DNA of 64,000 nt from Sphingomonas taxi (GCF_000764535.1 NZ_CP009571.1:1178001-1242000); one strand, 5' to 3'. Positions 19,339 through 29,300 are shown, counted from the first letter of the stretch. Notes: a model not told the origin generated them from the letters alone. Numbers and translations are program-made.

Positions 19339-22338
19339 TCAGAGGTCCGTCGCGTACAGCGTGTGGTGCGTCAGGATGAACAGCGTCTTGCGGTCGGTGC
19401 CGCCGATCACCAGTTGCAGCGGGCGTTCGGGCACGTCGATCCGCCGCTGCAACGCGCCGTCGGCGCCGTAGACGAACACCTGTCCGTTGGCGACGTAGAG
19501 GTTGCCCGCATCATCCCGTGCGACGCTCTCGCCGCCGCGGTCGGCGACGACCTTGAGGTCGGTGACCTGCCCGCCCTCGCCGACCAGACCGCTGTAGGTG
19601 CGGTTCTCCGACCCGTTGGTCAGCGTCACCCGGCTGCCCGGCGCCGCCGCGACGAAGCCGTAGGAATCGAGCGTGTCGGACCAGCGCCAGCCCTGGTGAT
19701 CGTCCGGCCCCTGGTTCCAGACGCGGAACGCGGGCAGCGCGAGCGATCCGTCGGGCGAGACATATTCCTGCGCCTTGGCTTCGCCCATCTTGCCGGTGAA
19801 GAAGTCGGCGATCGTCGGATAGGTATAGGTCTTGGGATCGATGCGATCGGCGAATTCGCCGTTCGCCCAGACGTTGACCGGCAGCAGCGTCGTCGCCTTG
19901 CGGCCGGCGCGCACCGGCGTCGGCGCGATGACGCGGACCTCGGCGGGCCTGGCGGGATCGATGCTGTACACGCTGCCGTCGCGCCCCGCCGACGACTGGA
20001 CGAGCAGCGACCCCGATCGGTCGACCGCGAGATTGACCGCGTCGAGCGGCGCGTCGGCCAGCGTCGTCAGTCCTTCCGCCTGCGACCAGCCATGAATGCG
20101 CTGGAAGAAGCGGTCGATGAAATAGAGCTTGCCGGCCTTGTCGGTCGCCGCGCCGGCGATCGAATAGAAGCCGTCGGCCAGCTTGCGCACGCCTGGTGAG
20201 ACCGGGATGGCCGAGGCGGTGGCCGCGGTCGCCGGCGCGGCTGGCACGTCGAGCTTGGCGAACTCGCGCTCGCGCACCTCCTGCTGGCGCGTCATGTCCT
20301 TGATCGCATTTTCGAACGGATATTTGCTCGCGCGCAAATAGGTGCCGCAGCCCTTGGCATCGCAGCTCGCGAAGCCGCTCTCGGCGTTCACATGGACGTT
20401 GCGGAAGCGGATGTCGCCCGAATCGTAGAGCCGCACTGCGGTGTCCATCGGCTTGATTGAGCGGGTGACGCGATAGGCGTGGTAGTTGGCGAAGAGGATG
20501 TTGCGCGAGTTGCGGAATTCGGTCGAGATCGCGTTGACGCCGTCGCGGACTTCCTGCTCGGTTTGCGGTGCGAGGAACTCCCAATTCTCGACATGGTCGA
20601 GGACGATCTCGTGGCGGTAGTGATGCTCCGCCGACAGCTGGTAGACGTGGCCCGGCGTCTTGGTGTCGGAGACGTAGAAGCCCGCCGAGGCCAAGGTGTT
20701 GGGCGACCAGAGCGCCGAGAAGGTGCCGCCGCCGCCGTCGGTCACCCAGATGCTGGGATATTGGCCGTCGAAGCGCGCGCGCGGATCGCCGAAGCCGATC
20801 GCACTGCCTTTGGTCAGCAGCGTGCCGCCGCCGCCCTGGATCTTGACGTCGTTGACCATCGACGCCTCGCCCGCCTTCCACAGCAAGGCGGTGGCGCGCG
20901 GGTTGACCCCGCCGGTCCACAGACCGAGGCCGTGGACGATGGCATTGCCGCCCTTCGCGCTCTCGATCAGCGCCTTGGCGCCGCCGACGCCCATGAAGGC
21001 GGGCGTCTCGTCGGGCAGATAGACGTGGGTGAGGCTCGGGTGGAGCGCGATCAGCACGCTGTCGGGGCGCAGCTTCAGCGTGTCGGTGACGCGATACCGG
21101 CCCATCGGCAGATAGAGTACGCGATGCGTGTCGATCGCGCGTTGCAGCGCGGCGGTGTCGTCGGTGGTGTCGTCGCCCTTGACGCCAAGATCGTGGACGT
21201 TCGCCCACGCCTTGACCGGCGGCAGCGCGGCGATCGCCGGCCGCGGTCGCGCCGGCACGCGGGCGAGCGGCGCTATCGTCACGTCGGTGGCATAATCGCC
21301 GATCGTTCCCAGCCCCGCCAGCTTGAGGCCGTAGGAGAAATCGCTGACGCGGTAGCGCGCGCCTTTGCCCGCGACGGTTGTGCCGCTGTCGCGGAAGCGC
21401 GCGAAGGTCGGCGTGTCGATACCGATCGCATTGTCGAAGCCGATCTGCGTGAAGACGCTCTTCTCCTCCGAGATCAGCACCGCCGATTGCGATACGTTCT
21501 CGAAGCGGACGTCCTTGCCCCACAGCGAATCAGAATAGCCGCGGTCGATCTCGATGCCGACCGGGGTGTCGCGGATCGCGACGTTGACCAGCGTCAGGTC
21601 GACCTCATGCTCGCGGATCGCCGCATCCCGTTGGCCCTGGAAGTCGGAGTCGATCAGCGTGAACTGCCACGCCGGCGAGGTCTTTTCCGACATGATGCCG
21701 TAGCGGCCGCCGAAGAAGCGCAGGTCCTCGCACTCGTTGCCCGCCTGATAGATGCCGGCGAGGCCCGAGCCGATGTGGAAGTCGGCATGGCGGATATAGC
21801 CGTGCTGCGCGACGCGGAAGCGCACCGCCACCGCGCCGGCATTGCCCTCGCCGATGCGGAAATCGACGTTGGCGAGCGCCGAATAGAAGGTGCTCGACGT
21901 GGCGTCGAAGATGGCGGGATCGAACGGCACGCTGGTGCGCGGCGGCACCGGAGCCTTGCCGACGCGATATTGATCCTCGCCGGTGAAGGCGAGCATCGCC
22001 GCCACGCCCGCGCCGAAGCCCTCGCTATTGTCGCCGAGCACGATCTCCGGCCGGGTCGCGCCGATGCCGAAGATGCGCACCGCGGACCGCACGAAGATCG
22101 TCCGGCTGATCCGGTAGCGGCCCGAAGGCAGGAAGACGATCCCGCCCTTCCCGCCCTGCGCCGCGGCATCGATCGCCTGCTGAAGCGCGACGCTGTCGTC
22201 GGCGCGGCCGTCGCCGACGCCGCGGACGGTGATCGCCCGCGCGTCCTTTGGCGCGGTCAGGTAGACGGACGTCGTCGCCGCCAGAGCGGGCGCAGGCGCG
22301 ACGAGCGCCGCTGCGCCGAGCAGCCAGATATGCTTCAA
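19339..22338 (-). CDS. Secreted tandem beta-helix (GH55-like) protein with C-terminal propeller-like domain
   Basis: 999 residues with a signal peptide (MKHIWLLGAAALVAPAPALA). Two pectate-lyase-3 type repeats are visible, one at about 25-240 (TVRGVGDGRADDSVALQQAIDAA, VFLPSGRYRISRTI) and one from about 385 (NVHDLGVKGDDTTDDTAALQRAID, LYLPMGRYRVTDTL). Two joined right-handed beta-helices are the layout of GH55 exo-beta-1,3-glucanases, so a glycan-active enzyme is likely. From about 700 a propeller-like region follows (KLADGFYSIAGAATDKAGKLYFIDR). A TTG start with GGAG seven bases upstream is used. A close paralogue lies at 26391-29438. The exact substrate and catalytic residues are not identified. 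Confidence 0.78.
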   Translation of the reverse strand: MKHIWLLGAAALVAPAPALAATTSVYLTAPKDARAITVRGVGDGRADDSVALQQAIDAAAQGGKGGIVFLPSGRYRISRTIFVRSAVRIFGIGATRPEIVLGDNSEGFGAGVAAMLAFTGEDQYRVGKAPVPPRTSVPFDPAIFDATSSTFYSALANVDFRIGEGNAGAVAVRFRVAQHGYIRHADFHIGSGLAGIYQAGNECEDLRFFGGRYGIMSEKTSPAWQFTLIDSDFQGQRDAAIREHEVDLTLVNVAIRDTPVGIEIDRGYSDSLWGKDVRFENVSQSAVLISEEKSVFTQIGFDNAIGIDTPTFARFRDSGTTVAGKGARYRVSDFSYGLKLAGLGTIGDYATDVTIAPLARVPARPRPAIAALPPVKAWANVHDLGVKGDDTTDDTAALQRAIDTHRVLYLPMGRYRVTDTLKLRPDSVLIALHPSLTHVYLPDETPAFMGVGGAKALIESAKGGNAIVHGLGLWTGGVNPRATALLWKAGEASMVNDVKIQGGGGTLLTKGSAIGFGDPRARFDGQYPSIWVTDGGGGTFSALWSPNTLASAGFYVSDTKTPGHVYQLSAEHHYRHEIVLDHVENWEFLAPQTEQEVRDGVNAISTEFRNSRNILFANYHAYRVTRSIKPMDTAVRLYDSGDIRFRNVHVNAESGFASCDAKGCGTYLRASKYPFENAIKDMTRQQEVREREFAKLDVPAAPATAATASAIPVSPGVRKLADGFYSIAGAATDKAGKLYFIDRFFQRIHGWSQAEGLTTLADAPLDAVNLAVDRSGSLLVQSSAGRDGSVYSIDPARPAEVRVIAPTPVRAGRKATTLLPVNVWANGEFADRIDPKTYTYPTIADFFTGKMGEAKAQEYVSPDGSLALPAFRVWNQGPDDHQGWRWSDTLDSYGFVAAAPGSRVTLTNGSENRTYSGLVGEGGQVTDLKVVADRGGESVARDDAGNLYVANGQVFVYGADGALQRRIDVPERPLQLVIGGTDRKTLFILTHHTLYATDL

Positions 22339-22395
22339 TGGAGGTCTCCCCGGGATCGGTCGTGCCGCACGGTCCGCCGGACCGGCGGAAGAGGC

Positions 22396-22668
22396 TCAGG
22401 AGGCGCGGCGGCCCAAAGTCTGTGCGGCGAGCGCGACCTGCGTGCGGTTGCGCACGTTGAGCTTGCGCATCAGCGCGGTCATGTGCGCCTTCACCGTCGC
22501 CTCGGCGATGCCGAGATCGTAGGCGATCTGCTTGTTGAGCAAGCCGGAGTGGACACCGCGCAGCACCTTCATCTGCGTCGGCGTCAACTGGTCGAGCGCA
22601 CAGGCCGCAACCGGCGCCGCAGCGGCGTTGATCGCGGGCTGGCGGGCGATCGGGGAAGTCCCTTCCAT
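22396..22668 (-). CDS. Single-domain LuxR-type HTH regulator
   Basis: 90 residues consisting of a short alanine-rich N-terminus and a GerE/LuxR DNA-binding domain (LTPTQMKVLRGVHSGLLNKQIAYDLGIAEATVKAHMTALMRKLNVRNRTQVA). It lacks a receiver or autoinducer domain. The start ATG at 22668 is chosen over the ATG at 22674 because a perfect AGGAGG at 22675-22680 would abut the latter but is six bases from the former. It lies directly upstream of the beta-helix gene on the same strand, so it may be co-transcribed with and control the glycan genes. The KAH in the recognition helix resembles regulators of PQQ-alcohol dehydrogenases (weak guess). Confidence 0.82.
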   Translation of the reverse strand: MEGTSPIARQPAINAAAAPVAACALDQLTPTQMKVLRGVHSGLLNKQIAYDLGIAEATVKAHMTALMRKLNVRNRTQVALAAQTLGRRAS

Positions 22669-23222
22669 CGTCATCCTCCTCTGGTGGCCATAAGCCGGCG
22701 GTCGCCCGTGTCGGACGCTCCATTTTGGTCGATCGATCCGGTGTTTGGACGGATTCGGTTAGACAGATTTCCTGTATGATCTCGACAACCTGCGGGGATC
22801 AAGCCTTTTTTCTTGGCGGACGGCAAAAACCTGTCCTACAGATAGCAGGAGAACGGCAGACGAAGGCGTCGCCGAAACGGAGGGAGGGTGTCGATGCGGC
22901 ACAGGCAGGCCAGCGCCGAAGCGCGCATGTCGCCGAAGCAGGTTCGTGGTACGCAGACGCTCTCCCCGCGCGGGTCGTTCCTACGGGCGTGTCGGAGATC
23001 CCTGCAAACGTCCACTTGGTCACTGCCGCTGTGCAGTGTTCCTGCGAACGCAGGAACCCAGGGCCAAGCAGAACAACGCCTTATGGTGCCCGGTACTCCT
23101 GGGCTCCTGCTTTCGCAGGAGCACTGGTGGCGATTGCCAGGAGTTTCCAATCGATACGGGGTGACGGGGCGGATGGGGACATGCCTCGAGTCGAACCTCC
23201 GCCCGGCCCCCGCGGTGTCGCG
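22669..23222. other. 554-base intergenic region ahead of the gluconate permease
   Basis: No gene is supported here although one plus-strand frame stays open from 22725 into the permease. The first 150 bases are AT-richer (for example a T-run at 22805-22811) and probably hold promoters for both directions. The distal part holds the inverted palindromic repeat pair at 23036-23124. A possible GntR operator was looked for but none stands out. Confidence 0.5.
23036..23124. repeat. Inverted pair of REP-like palindromic elements
   Basis: Each unit is itself a hairpin with TCCTGCGAA(C/A)GCAGGA at its core followed by (A/G)CCCAGG. Unit one runs plus at 23038-23063, unit two minus at 23095-23123. Reverse-complementing unit two gives GTGCTCCTGCGAAAGCAGG, nearly the same as unit one. 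Elements of this kind are frequent between genes in sphingomonad genomes. Confidence 0.7.
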
Positions 23223-24569
23223 ATGACCGGCGCGGACATCCGGCTCGTCGTCGCCGCGCTGGCCGGTATCCTGCTCGCGGTGCTGATGATCGTGCGCGGG
23301 CGGCTGCATCCCTTCATCGGCCTGTTGTGCGGCGCGTTCGCGGTCGGGCTGTTCGCCGGGCTGCCACTGCCCGATATCGCCAAGGCGGTGCAGAAGGGCG
23401 TCGGCGACATCATCGGCGGCACCGGGCTGGTCGTCGCGCTCGGCCTGTCGCTCGGCGCGATGCTGCACCTGTCGGGCGCCGCCGCGGCGCTGGCGCAGAG
23501 CGCGCTGCGGCTGACCGGCGCGCGCGCCGCACCATGGGCGACGCTCGGCATTGCGATCGTCATCGGTCTGCCGCTGTTCTTCGAGACCGGGCTCGTGCTG
23601 CTGCTGCCGATCGTCGTCGCCGCCGCCGAAGCGATGGCCGGCGCGGACGACGCCGACCGCGATGCCGCCAAGCTGCGGCTCATCATGCCCGCGCTCGCCG
23701 GGCTCGGCGTCGTCCACGCTTTAGTGCCGCCGCATCCCGGTCCGCTGCTCGCGGTCGAGGCGCTCGGCGCCAATCTCGGCAAGACGATGCTGTACGGCAT
23801 CCTGATCGCGATCCCGACCGCGATCCTCGCCGGGCCGGTGCTCGCCCGCTTCGTCACCCCGGGGGTCCGCCTCGCGCCGCCGCTGCTCCACGACCACCGG
23901 CTCGATCTCGCGACGCCGGGGCGGCTGGCGTCGCTGGCGATCGTGCTGCTGCCGGTGCTGCTGATCGCCACCGGCGAGCTCGGCCAGATGGCGCCGGGGC
24001 TGAAGGGCACCGGCTGGCTGGTCGCGGCGAGCAATCCGGTGATCGCGCTGCTCGTCACCAACCTGCTCGCGCTCCCCCTGCTGTTCGGCCGGCGGCTGCG
24101 CGAAGCGAAGATCCAGGACGCGGTGTGGCACGAGACGATGGCGGCCGCCGGCGCGATCCTGCTGGCGATCGGCGCCGGCGGCGCGTTGAAGCAGGTGCTG
24201 GTCAGCGCCGGCCTGTCCGATCTGCTCGCACGGCTGGTGCTGATGTATGCGGTGTCGCCGTTGCTGCTCGGCTGGCTGGTCGCGGTCGGCATCCGCCTCG
24301 CCGCCGGGTCGGCGACGGTGGCGACGATCACCGCGGTCGGCATCATGCCGGGCGTCGTCGCCGGATCGGGCGTCGCGCCGGAGCTGGTGGTGCTGGCGAT
24401 CGGCGCGGGCTCGGTGTTCTTCAGCCACGTCAACGATCCCGGCTTCTGGCTGGTGAAAAGCTATGTCGGCACCAGCACCGCGGACACGTTCAGGACCTGG
24501 TCGCTGCTCGAGACGACGATTTCGGTGGTCGGGCTCGCGCTGGTGGTCGCACTCAGTTATGTCGTCTGA
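23223..24569 (+). CDS. gntP: GntP-family gluconate/H+ symporter
   Basis: 448-residue membrane permease with about 12 helices, the normal length of GntP (about 447). Family motifs are VVALGLSLGAMLHLSGAAAALA, GLPLFFETGLVLLLPIV, ALVPPHPGPL and the near-C-terminal GAGSVFFSHVNDPGFWLVKSY. It should bring gluconate or a related aldonate through the inner membrane. The family N-terminus fits the ATG at 23223; the in-frame ATG at 23181 has a GGGG stretch close to it and is an alternative. It is followed after 21 bases by a FadR-type regulator gene, and the kinase gene is nearby on the other strand. Confidence 0.9.
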   Translation: MTGADIRLVVAALAGILLAVLMIVRGRLHPFIGLLCGAFAVGLFAGLPLPDIAKAVQKGVGDIIGGTGLVVALGLSLGAMLHLSGAAAALAQSALRLTGARAAPWATLGIAIVIGLPLFFETGLVLLLPIVVAAAEAMAGADDADRDAAKLRLIMPALAGLGVVHALVPPHPGPLLAVEALGANLGKTMLYGILIAIPTAILAGPVLARFVTPGVRLAPPLLHDHRLDLATPGRLASLAIVLLPVLLIATGELGQMAPGLKGTGWLVAASNPVIALLVTNLLALPLLFGRRLREAKIQDAVWHETMAAAGAILLAIGAGGALKQVLVSAGLSDLLARLVLMYAVSPLLLGWLVAVGIRLAAGSATVATITAVGIMPGVVAGSGVAPELVVLAIGAGSVFFSHVNDPGFWLVKSYVGTSTADTFRTWSLLETTISVVGLALVVALSYVV

Positions 24570-24590
24570 CACGTGCGGGGGAAGACAGCC

Positions 24591-25268
24591 ATGAGCGAAG
24601 TCCGGCTGGTCGATCGCGCGTACACCGCGATCGTCGCCATCATCAACGACGAGCGGCTCGCGATCGGCGACCGCCTGCCCTCCGAATCGCGGCTCGCCGC
24701 CTCGTTCGGCGTGTCGCGGACGATCGTCCGCGAGGCGCTGGCGCGGCTCGCCTCGGACGGGATCACCGCGGCGCGGCGCGGCGCCGGCTCCTACGTACAG
24801 CGGCGGCCGTCGGAGCGGCTCAGCACGCACATGCCGATGGATGCGCTCGCGAAGACGCTCGGCACCTACGAGGTCCGCTTCGTGCTCGAATCGGAGGCGG
24901 CGAGGCTCGCGGCGCAGCGCCGCTCGCCGCAGCAGCTCGACGAGATCGAACGCACGCTGGCGGCGTTGCGCAGCGCCCTGCTGTCGAACGCGCCGGCGCA
25001 TGACGAGGACTGGCTGCTCCACCGCGCGATCGTCGAGGCGACGGGCAATTCCGCCTTCGTGCCGGTGTTCGACCATCTGCAGGACGAGGTGATGCGCATC
25101 CTGCGCGCCGGCGTCGACATCTCGCGCTCGCGACCGCCCGAGGTGATCGGCGCGATGATGGCGGAGCATGACGCGATCGTCGATGCGATCCGCACCCGCG
25201 ATGCCGACGGCGCCGCGCTGGCGATGCGCTGGCATCTGTCGCAGGGGCGCAAGCGGCTGATGCCGTGA
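24591..25268 (+). CDS. FadR-subfamily GntR transcriptional regulator
   Basis: 225 residues. A winged helix occupies 1-70 (DRLPSESRLAASFGVSRTIVREALARLASDGI), then an all-helical FCD effector domain follows with likely metal-binding histidines (WLLHRAIVEATGN, AEHDAIVDAIRTRD). The start at 24591 has GGGGAAG upstream. It is in line with the gluconate permease and is the likely repressor of the gluconate genes, with gluconate or its phosphate as inducer (inference). Confidence 0.9.
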   Translation: MSEVRLVDRAYTAIVAIINDERLAIGDRLPSESRLAASFGVSRTIVREALARLASDGITAARRGAGSYVQRRPSERLSTHMPMDALAKTLGTYEVRFVLESEAARLAAQRRSPQQLDEIERTLAALRSALLSNAPAHDEDWLLHRAIVEATGNSAFVPVFDHLQDEVMRILRAGVDISRSRPPEVIGAMMAEHDAIVDAIRTRDADGAALAMRWHLSQGRKRLMP

Positions 25269-25289
25269 GGCAGGCCGGGTTCCCTCAGT

Positions 25290-25650
25290 CGCCGAGCGTT
25301 TCCCTATCCTCGCCGTTCGCCTTCAGCCGGTATAGGGGCCTGAGTCTCACCTGCCCTTCGACAGGCTCAGGGCGAACGGTGGGATATGTGGTGGTCTGCA
25401 CCTGCGAGCGGAGGGCGCCGGTTGCCGATCCACGCCAGCGCTTCCGCGGTCAGCACCTCCACCCGCCGGGCGGCGTCGAGCGTCACCGAGGGCTCGTCGG
25501 GCACAGGCTGCTCACGTATGGCGAGTTGGTCGTCGAGCGTTTCCCTACCCGCGCCGTTCGCCCTGAGCCTGTCGAAGGGCCTGAGACTCTCCGCCGCCTG
25601 CGGCGTCGCCCAGGACAGGCTTCGACGGGCTCAGGGCGAACGGTGGGATA
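25290..25650. repeat. Degenerate tandem duplication carrying palindromic repeats
   Basis: Two direct units diverged by roughly 10 percent begin GAGCGTTTCCCTA at 25294 and 25535. Each contains an element with the core TTCGACAGGCTCAGGGCGAA or close to it: plus at 25351-25380, minus at 25554-25585, and a variant plus at 25617-25650. The element is a known type of sphingomonad intergenic repeat. The duplicated unit also contains the gluconokinase 3' end. The offset is 264 bases at one end and 241 at the other, which shows a 23-base insertion. Confidence 0.75.
25367..25539 (-). pseudogene. Duplicated 3' fragment of gluconokinase
   Basis: The minus-strand translation DEPSVTLDAARRVEVLTAEA matches the C-terminus of the intact kinase (DEPAVTLDAARPVEVLTAEA) and continues to an identical end, HISHRSP and stop. 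Only about the last 55 codons are present and there is no start region. It lies in the tandem duplication downstream of the intact gene. Confidence 0.75.
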
Positions 25651-26215
25651 TCCGGTGGTCCGAACCTGCGACCGCGGGTTGCCGGTCGCCGATCCACGCC
25701 AGCGCCTCCGCGGTCAGCACCTCCACCGGCCGGGCGGCGTCGAGCGTCACCGCAGGTTCGTCCGCCGCCGGGCGTTCGAGCGTGGCGAGCTGGCTGCCGA
25801 GCAGGCTGGGCGGCATATAATGGCCCGAGCGCGTCTCCATCCGGCGGGCGATCTCGGCCGCGCCGGTGTCGAGCAGCACGAACAGCAGCGGCACCGCCGA
25901 GGCGGCGGACAGCCGCTCGCGATAGCTGCGCTTGAGCGCCGAACAGGCGGCGACCGCGACGTGGCCGGGCGCCGCCAGCGCCGCCTCGCCGAGCGCCGTG
26001 CCGAGCCGGTCGAGCCACGGCCAGCGATCCTCGTCGGTGAGCGGATGCCCCGCCTGCATCTTGGCGACATTGGCCCGCGAGTGGAACGCGTCGCCCTCCA
26101 GCACCGGACAGGCGAGCGCCTCGCCGAGCCGCGTCGACAGCGTCGACTTGCCGCTGCCGCTCACGCCCATGACGACGACGGCATATGCGCGATCGGTCCC
26201 TGCTTGTCCCTGCAC
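25631..26215 (-). CDS. gntK: Gluconokinase
   Basis: 194 residues. The P-loop VVMGVSGSGKSTL (about 14-26) is followed by GEALACPVLEGDAFHSRANVAKMQAGHPLTDEDRWPWLDRL, the typical gluconate-binding segment, and by ALKRSYRERL and RSGHYMPPSLLGSQLATLE. It phosphorylates gluconate to 6-phosphogluconate. The GTG at 26215 is used as start. The last residues (DHRISHRSP) are encoded by a palindromic repeat, so the original C-terminus has been replaced or extended. It faces the permease/regulator pair. Confidence 0.92.
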   Translation of the reverse strand: MQGQAGTDRAYAVVVMGVSGSGKSTLSTRLGEALACPVLEGDAFHSRANVAKMQAGHPLTDEDRWPWLDRLGTALGEAALAAPGHVAVAACSALKRSYRERLSAASAVPLLFVLLDTGAAEIARRMETRSGHYMPPSLLGSQLATLERPAADEPAVTLDAARPVEVLTAEALAWIGDRQPAVAGSDHRISHRSP

Positions 26216-26390
26216 GCGCTACCCTTGCGTTCGAGGCCGGCCGAGCTGCCGGCGTGACGATAACGCCGCTATCCCGCGTCCGTGCCCGGCTGACCATTAC
26301 GACCTTTGTCGCAATCGTCGCGTCGCGCGCGCGATCCTACTCCCGTTCGATAGCCGGATGCTCCACGACTTCTTCAAGGATAACGCCGTG

Positions 26391-29300
26391 ATGACAGCCA
26401 AATCCCGCGCGGCACGCCGCCTCCGCCCCCTCGCGGCGTTGCTGCTCGCCGGCGCCGCGACGCCGTCGCTCGCCGCGACGCCGTCGGTCTCCACCTTCGC
26501 GACCGCACCAGCCGACCCGCGTGCGGTGACGGTCGCAGGCAAGGGCGACGGTACGGCCGACGACAGCGCCGCGATCCAGCGCGCGATCGATTCGGTCGCG
26601 GCGCAGGGCGGCGGCGGGCTCGTTTTCCTGCCGACCGGGCGCTACCGCATCACCCGCACGTTGTTCATGCGGCCCGGCGTGCGGCTGTTCGGGGTCGGCA
26701 AGCGCCGCCCCGTCATCCTCCTCGCGCCGCAGACGCCTGGTTTCCAGCGCGGCGTCGGCAGCATGGTGTTCTTCACCGGCACGCTGCCCGTCCGCCCCGG
26801 CGAGCCGCCGCGCCCGCCGGTGCCGGTGCCGCCGCCGACCAGCGTGCCGTTCGATCCGGGCATAGCCGACGCCAATTCGGGCACCTTCTATTCGGCGATG
26901 GCCAACGTCGATTTCGAGATCGGCGACGGCAATCCGGCGGCGACCGCGGTGCGCTTCCACGCCGCCCAGCACGCCTATCTCAGCCATATCGACTTCCATC
27001 TCGGCTCGGGCCTCGCCGGCATCTATCAGGTCGGCAACATCGGCCAGGATCTGCGCTTCTTCGGCGGCCGCTACGGCATTCTGACCGAGAAGCCCTCGCC
27101 GGCGTGGCAATATACGCTGCTCGACGCGACCTTCGAGGGCCAGCGGGACGCCGCGATCCGCGAGCATGAGGCGGGGCTGACCCTGGTCAACACCGTGTTC
27201 CGCAACGTGCCCGTCGGCATCGAGATCGATCGCGGCTATGGCGACTGGCTGTGGGGCAAGCAGGTCCGGTTCGAGAATGTCTCGCAGGCCGGCGTCGTGA
27301 TCAGCAACGAAGGCAATGCCTATACGCAGATCGGCTTCGAGGATGCGACCGCGATCGGCACGCCGGTGTTCGCGCGCTTCCGCGACAGCGGCAGGACGGT
27401 GGCGGGATCGGGTGCCCGCTATCGCGTCCGCGCCTTCAACTACGGGCTCACCGTACCGGCGCTCGGCGCGACGGGCAGCTTCGCGACCCGGATGGACGCC
27501 GCCCCCCTCGCGCGCGATCCGAAACGCCCCGCCCCGGCGATCCGCGCGCTGCCGCCGGTCGCGGCCTGGACCAACGTGCGCGACCTCGGCGTCACCGGCG
27601 ACGGCAGCACCGACGATACCGCGGCGCTGCAACGCGCGATCGCCAGCCGGCGCGTGCTCTATTTCCCCGCCGGCTTCTACCGGGTCAGCGACACGCTGAC
27701 GCTGCGCGCCGACAGCGTGCTGATCGGCCTCCACCCCAGCCTGACCCAGATCGTCCTCGCCGACGACAGCCCCGCCTTCCGCGGCGTCGGCAGCCCGCGC
27801 GCGCTGCTCGCCAGCGCCAAGGGTGGCGACGCGATCGTCTCCGGCCTCGGCCTCGCCACCGGCGGCCGCAATCCGCGCGCCACCGCCTTGCTGTGGCGCG
27901 CCGGCGAGCGGTCGCTGGTCGACGACGTCAAATTCCAGGGCGGTCACGGCACCTTCCGCGCCGACGGCAGCCGCTTCGATCCCTACAATGCCGATCACAG
28001 CGGCGATGCCGATCCCAAGCAGCGCTGGGACGGCCAATATGCCAGCCTGTGGGTGACCGACGGCGGCGGCGGCACGTTCAACGGCCTGTGGACGCCGAGC
28101 ACCTATGCCGCCGCCGGGCTGGTCGTCTCCGACACCGACACGCCGGGCCACGTCTACCAGATGTCCGCCGAGCATCACCGCCGCGCCGAGATCGTGCTCG
28201 ACGGGGTGCGCAACTGGGAGTTCCTCGCGCCGCAGACCGAGGAGGAGGCGGGCGAGAGCCGCGACACGGTGGCGTTCGAGATCCGCAACTCGCGCGACAT
28301 CCTGTTCGCCAATCTCCACGCCTATCGCGTCACCCGCTCGCTACAGGGCGCGCCGGCGGCGATCACGCTGACCGGCTCGACCGGCATCCGCTTCCGCAAC
28401 GTGCACGTGAATGCCGAAAGCGGCTTTTCGACCTGCGACGCCGCCGGCTGCGGCACCTATCTGCGCGCGAGCAAATATCCGTATGAAAACGCGATCCGCG
28501 ACATCACGCGCGGCGCCGAGGTCCGCGAGCGCGAATTCGCGGTGCTCGACGTCACCGACGCGCCCGTCGTCGCCCCCTCCACCGCGATCCCGTTGACGCG
28601 GGTCGCGGGCGGCTTTCACGCGCTCGGCGGCGGCGCGGTCGACCGGGCCGGCAAGCTCTATTTCGTCGACCGGCCGATGCAACGCATCCACGGCTGGAGC
28701 GCCGGCGAGGGCCTGTCGGTGGTGTCCGACGCGCCGCTCGACGCGGTCAATCTCGCAGTCGACGGATCGGACCGGCTGATGGTGCTGTCCTCCGCCGGAG
28801 CCGCCGCGACCGTCTACAGCCTCGATCCCCGGCGCCCCGCCGCGGTCGACGTGCTGGCCGCCCGTCCAGCCGCAGCCCACCCGCGGATCGTCCTGCCGGG
28901 CAGCCTGTGGAACAACGGCGAGTTCCGCGACCAATATGATCCGGCGACCGACCGCTTCACCACGCTCGCCGAGATGTTCGCGCGCGACATGGCGATCGCC
29001 AAACCCCGCGAATACGTCTCGCCCGACGGCAGCCTCGCCCTCCCCGCCTTCCGCGTCTGGCAGCAGGGGCCGGCGGATCACCGCGGCTGGCGCTTCTCGG
29101 ATACGCTCGACACCTATGGCCTGATCACCGCGAGGCCGGGCACGCGCGTCTATCTCGCCAATGGTTCGGAGGATCGCACCTACAGCGGTCTGGTCGGTGC
29201 CGGCGGTACGGTGACCGATCTCAAGCCGTTCGCGGCGCGCGGCGGCGAGAGCGTCGTCGCCGGTCCCGACGGGCGCGTCTACGTCGCCAACGGGCAGGTG

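Noticed and set aside
23036-23124. The hairpin pair as a CRISPR or riboswitch
   Set aside because: Only two inverted units exist with no spacer regularity, and no conserved aptamer pattern was recognised. It fits an intergenic REP-like element.
22725-23222. N-terminal extension of GntP by 166 codons
   Set aside because: The extension is not membrane-like, is crossed by palindromic repeats and would make the protein far longer than the family norm of about 447 residues.
25265-26257. A plus-strand frame with internal repeats (VADPRQRFRGQHLH and VADPRQRLRGQHLH) that looked like a repeat protein
   Set aside because: The repeats are the antisense reading of the tandem gluconokinase 3' duplication, not a gene.
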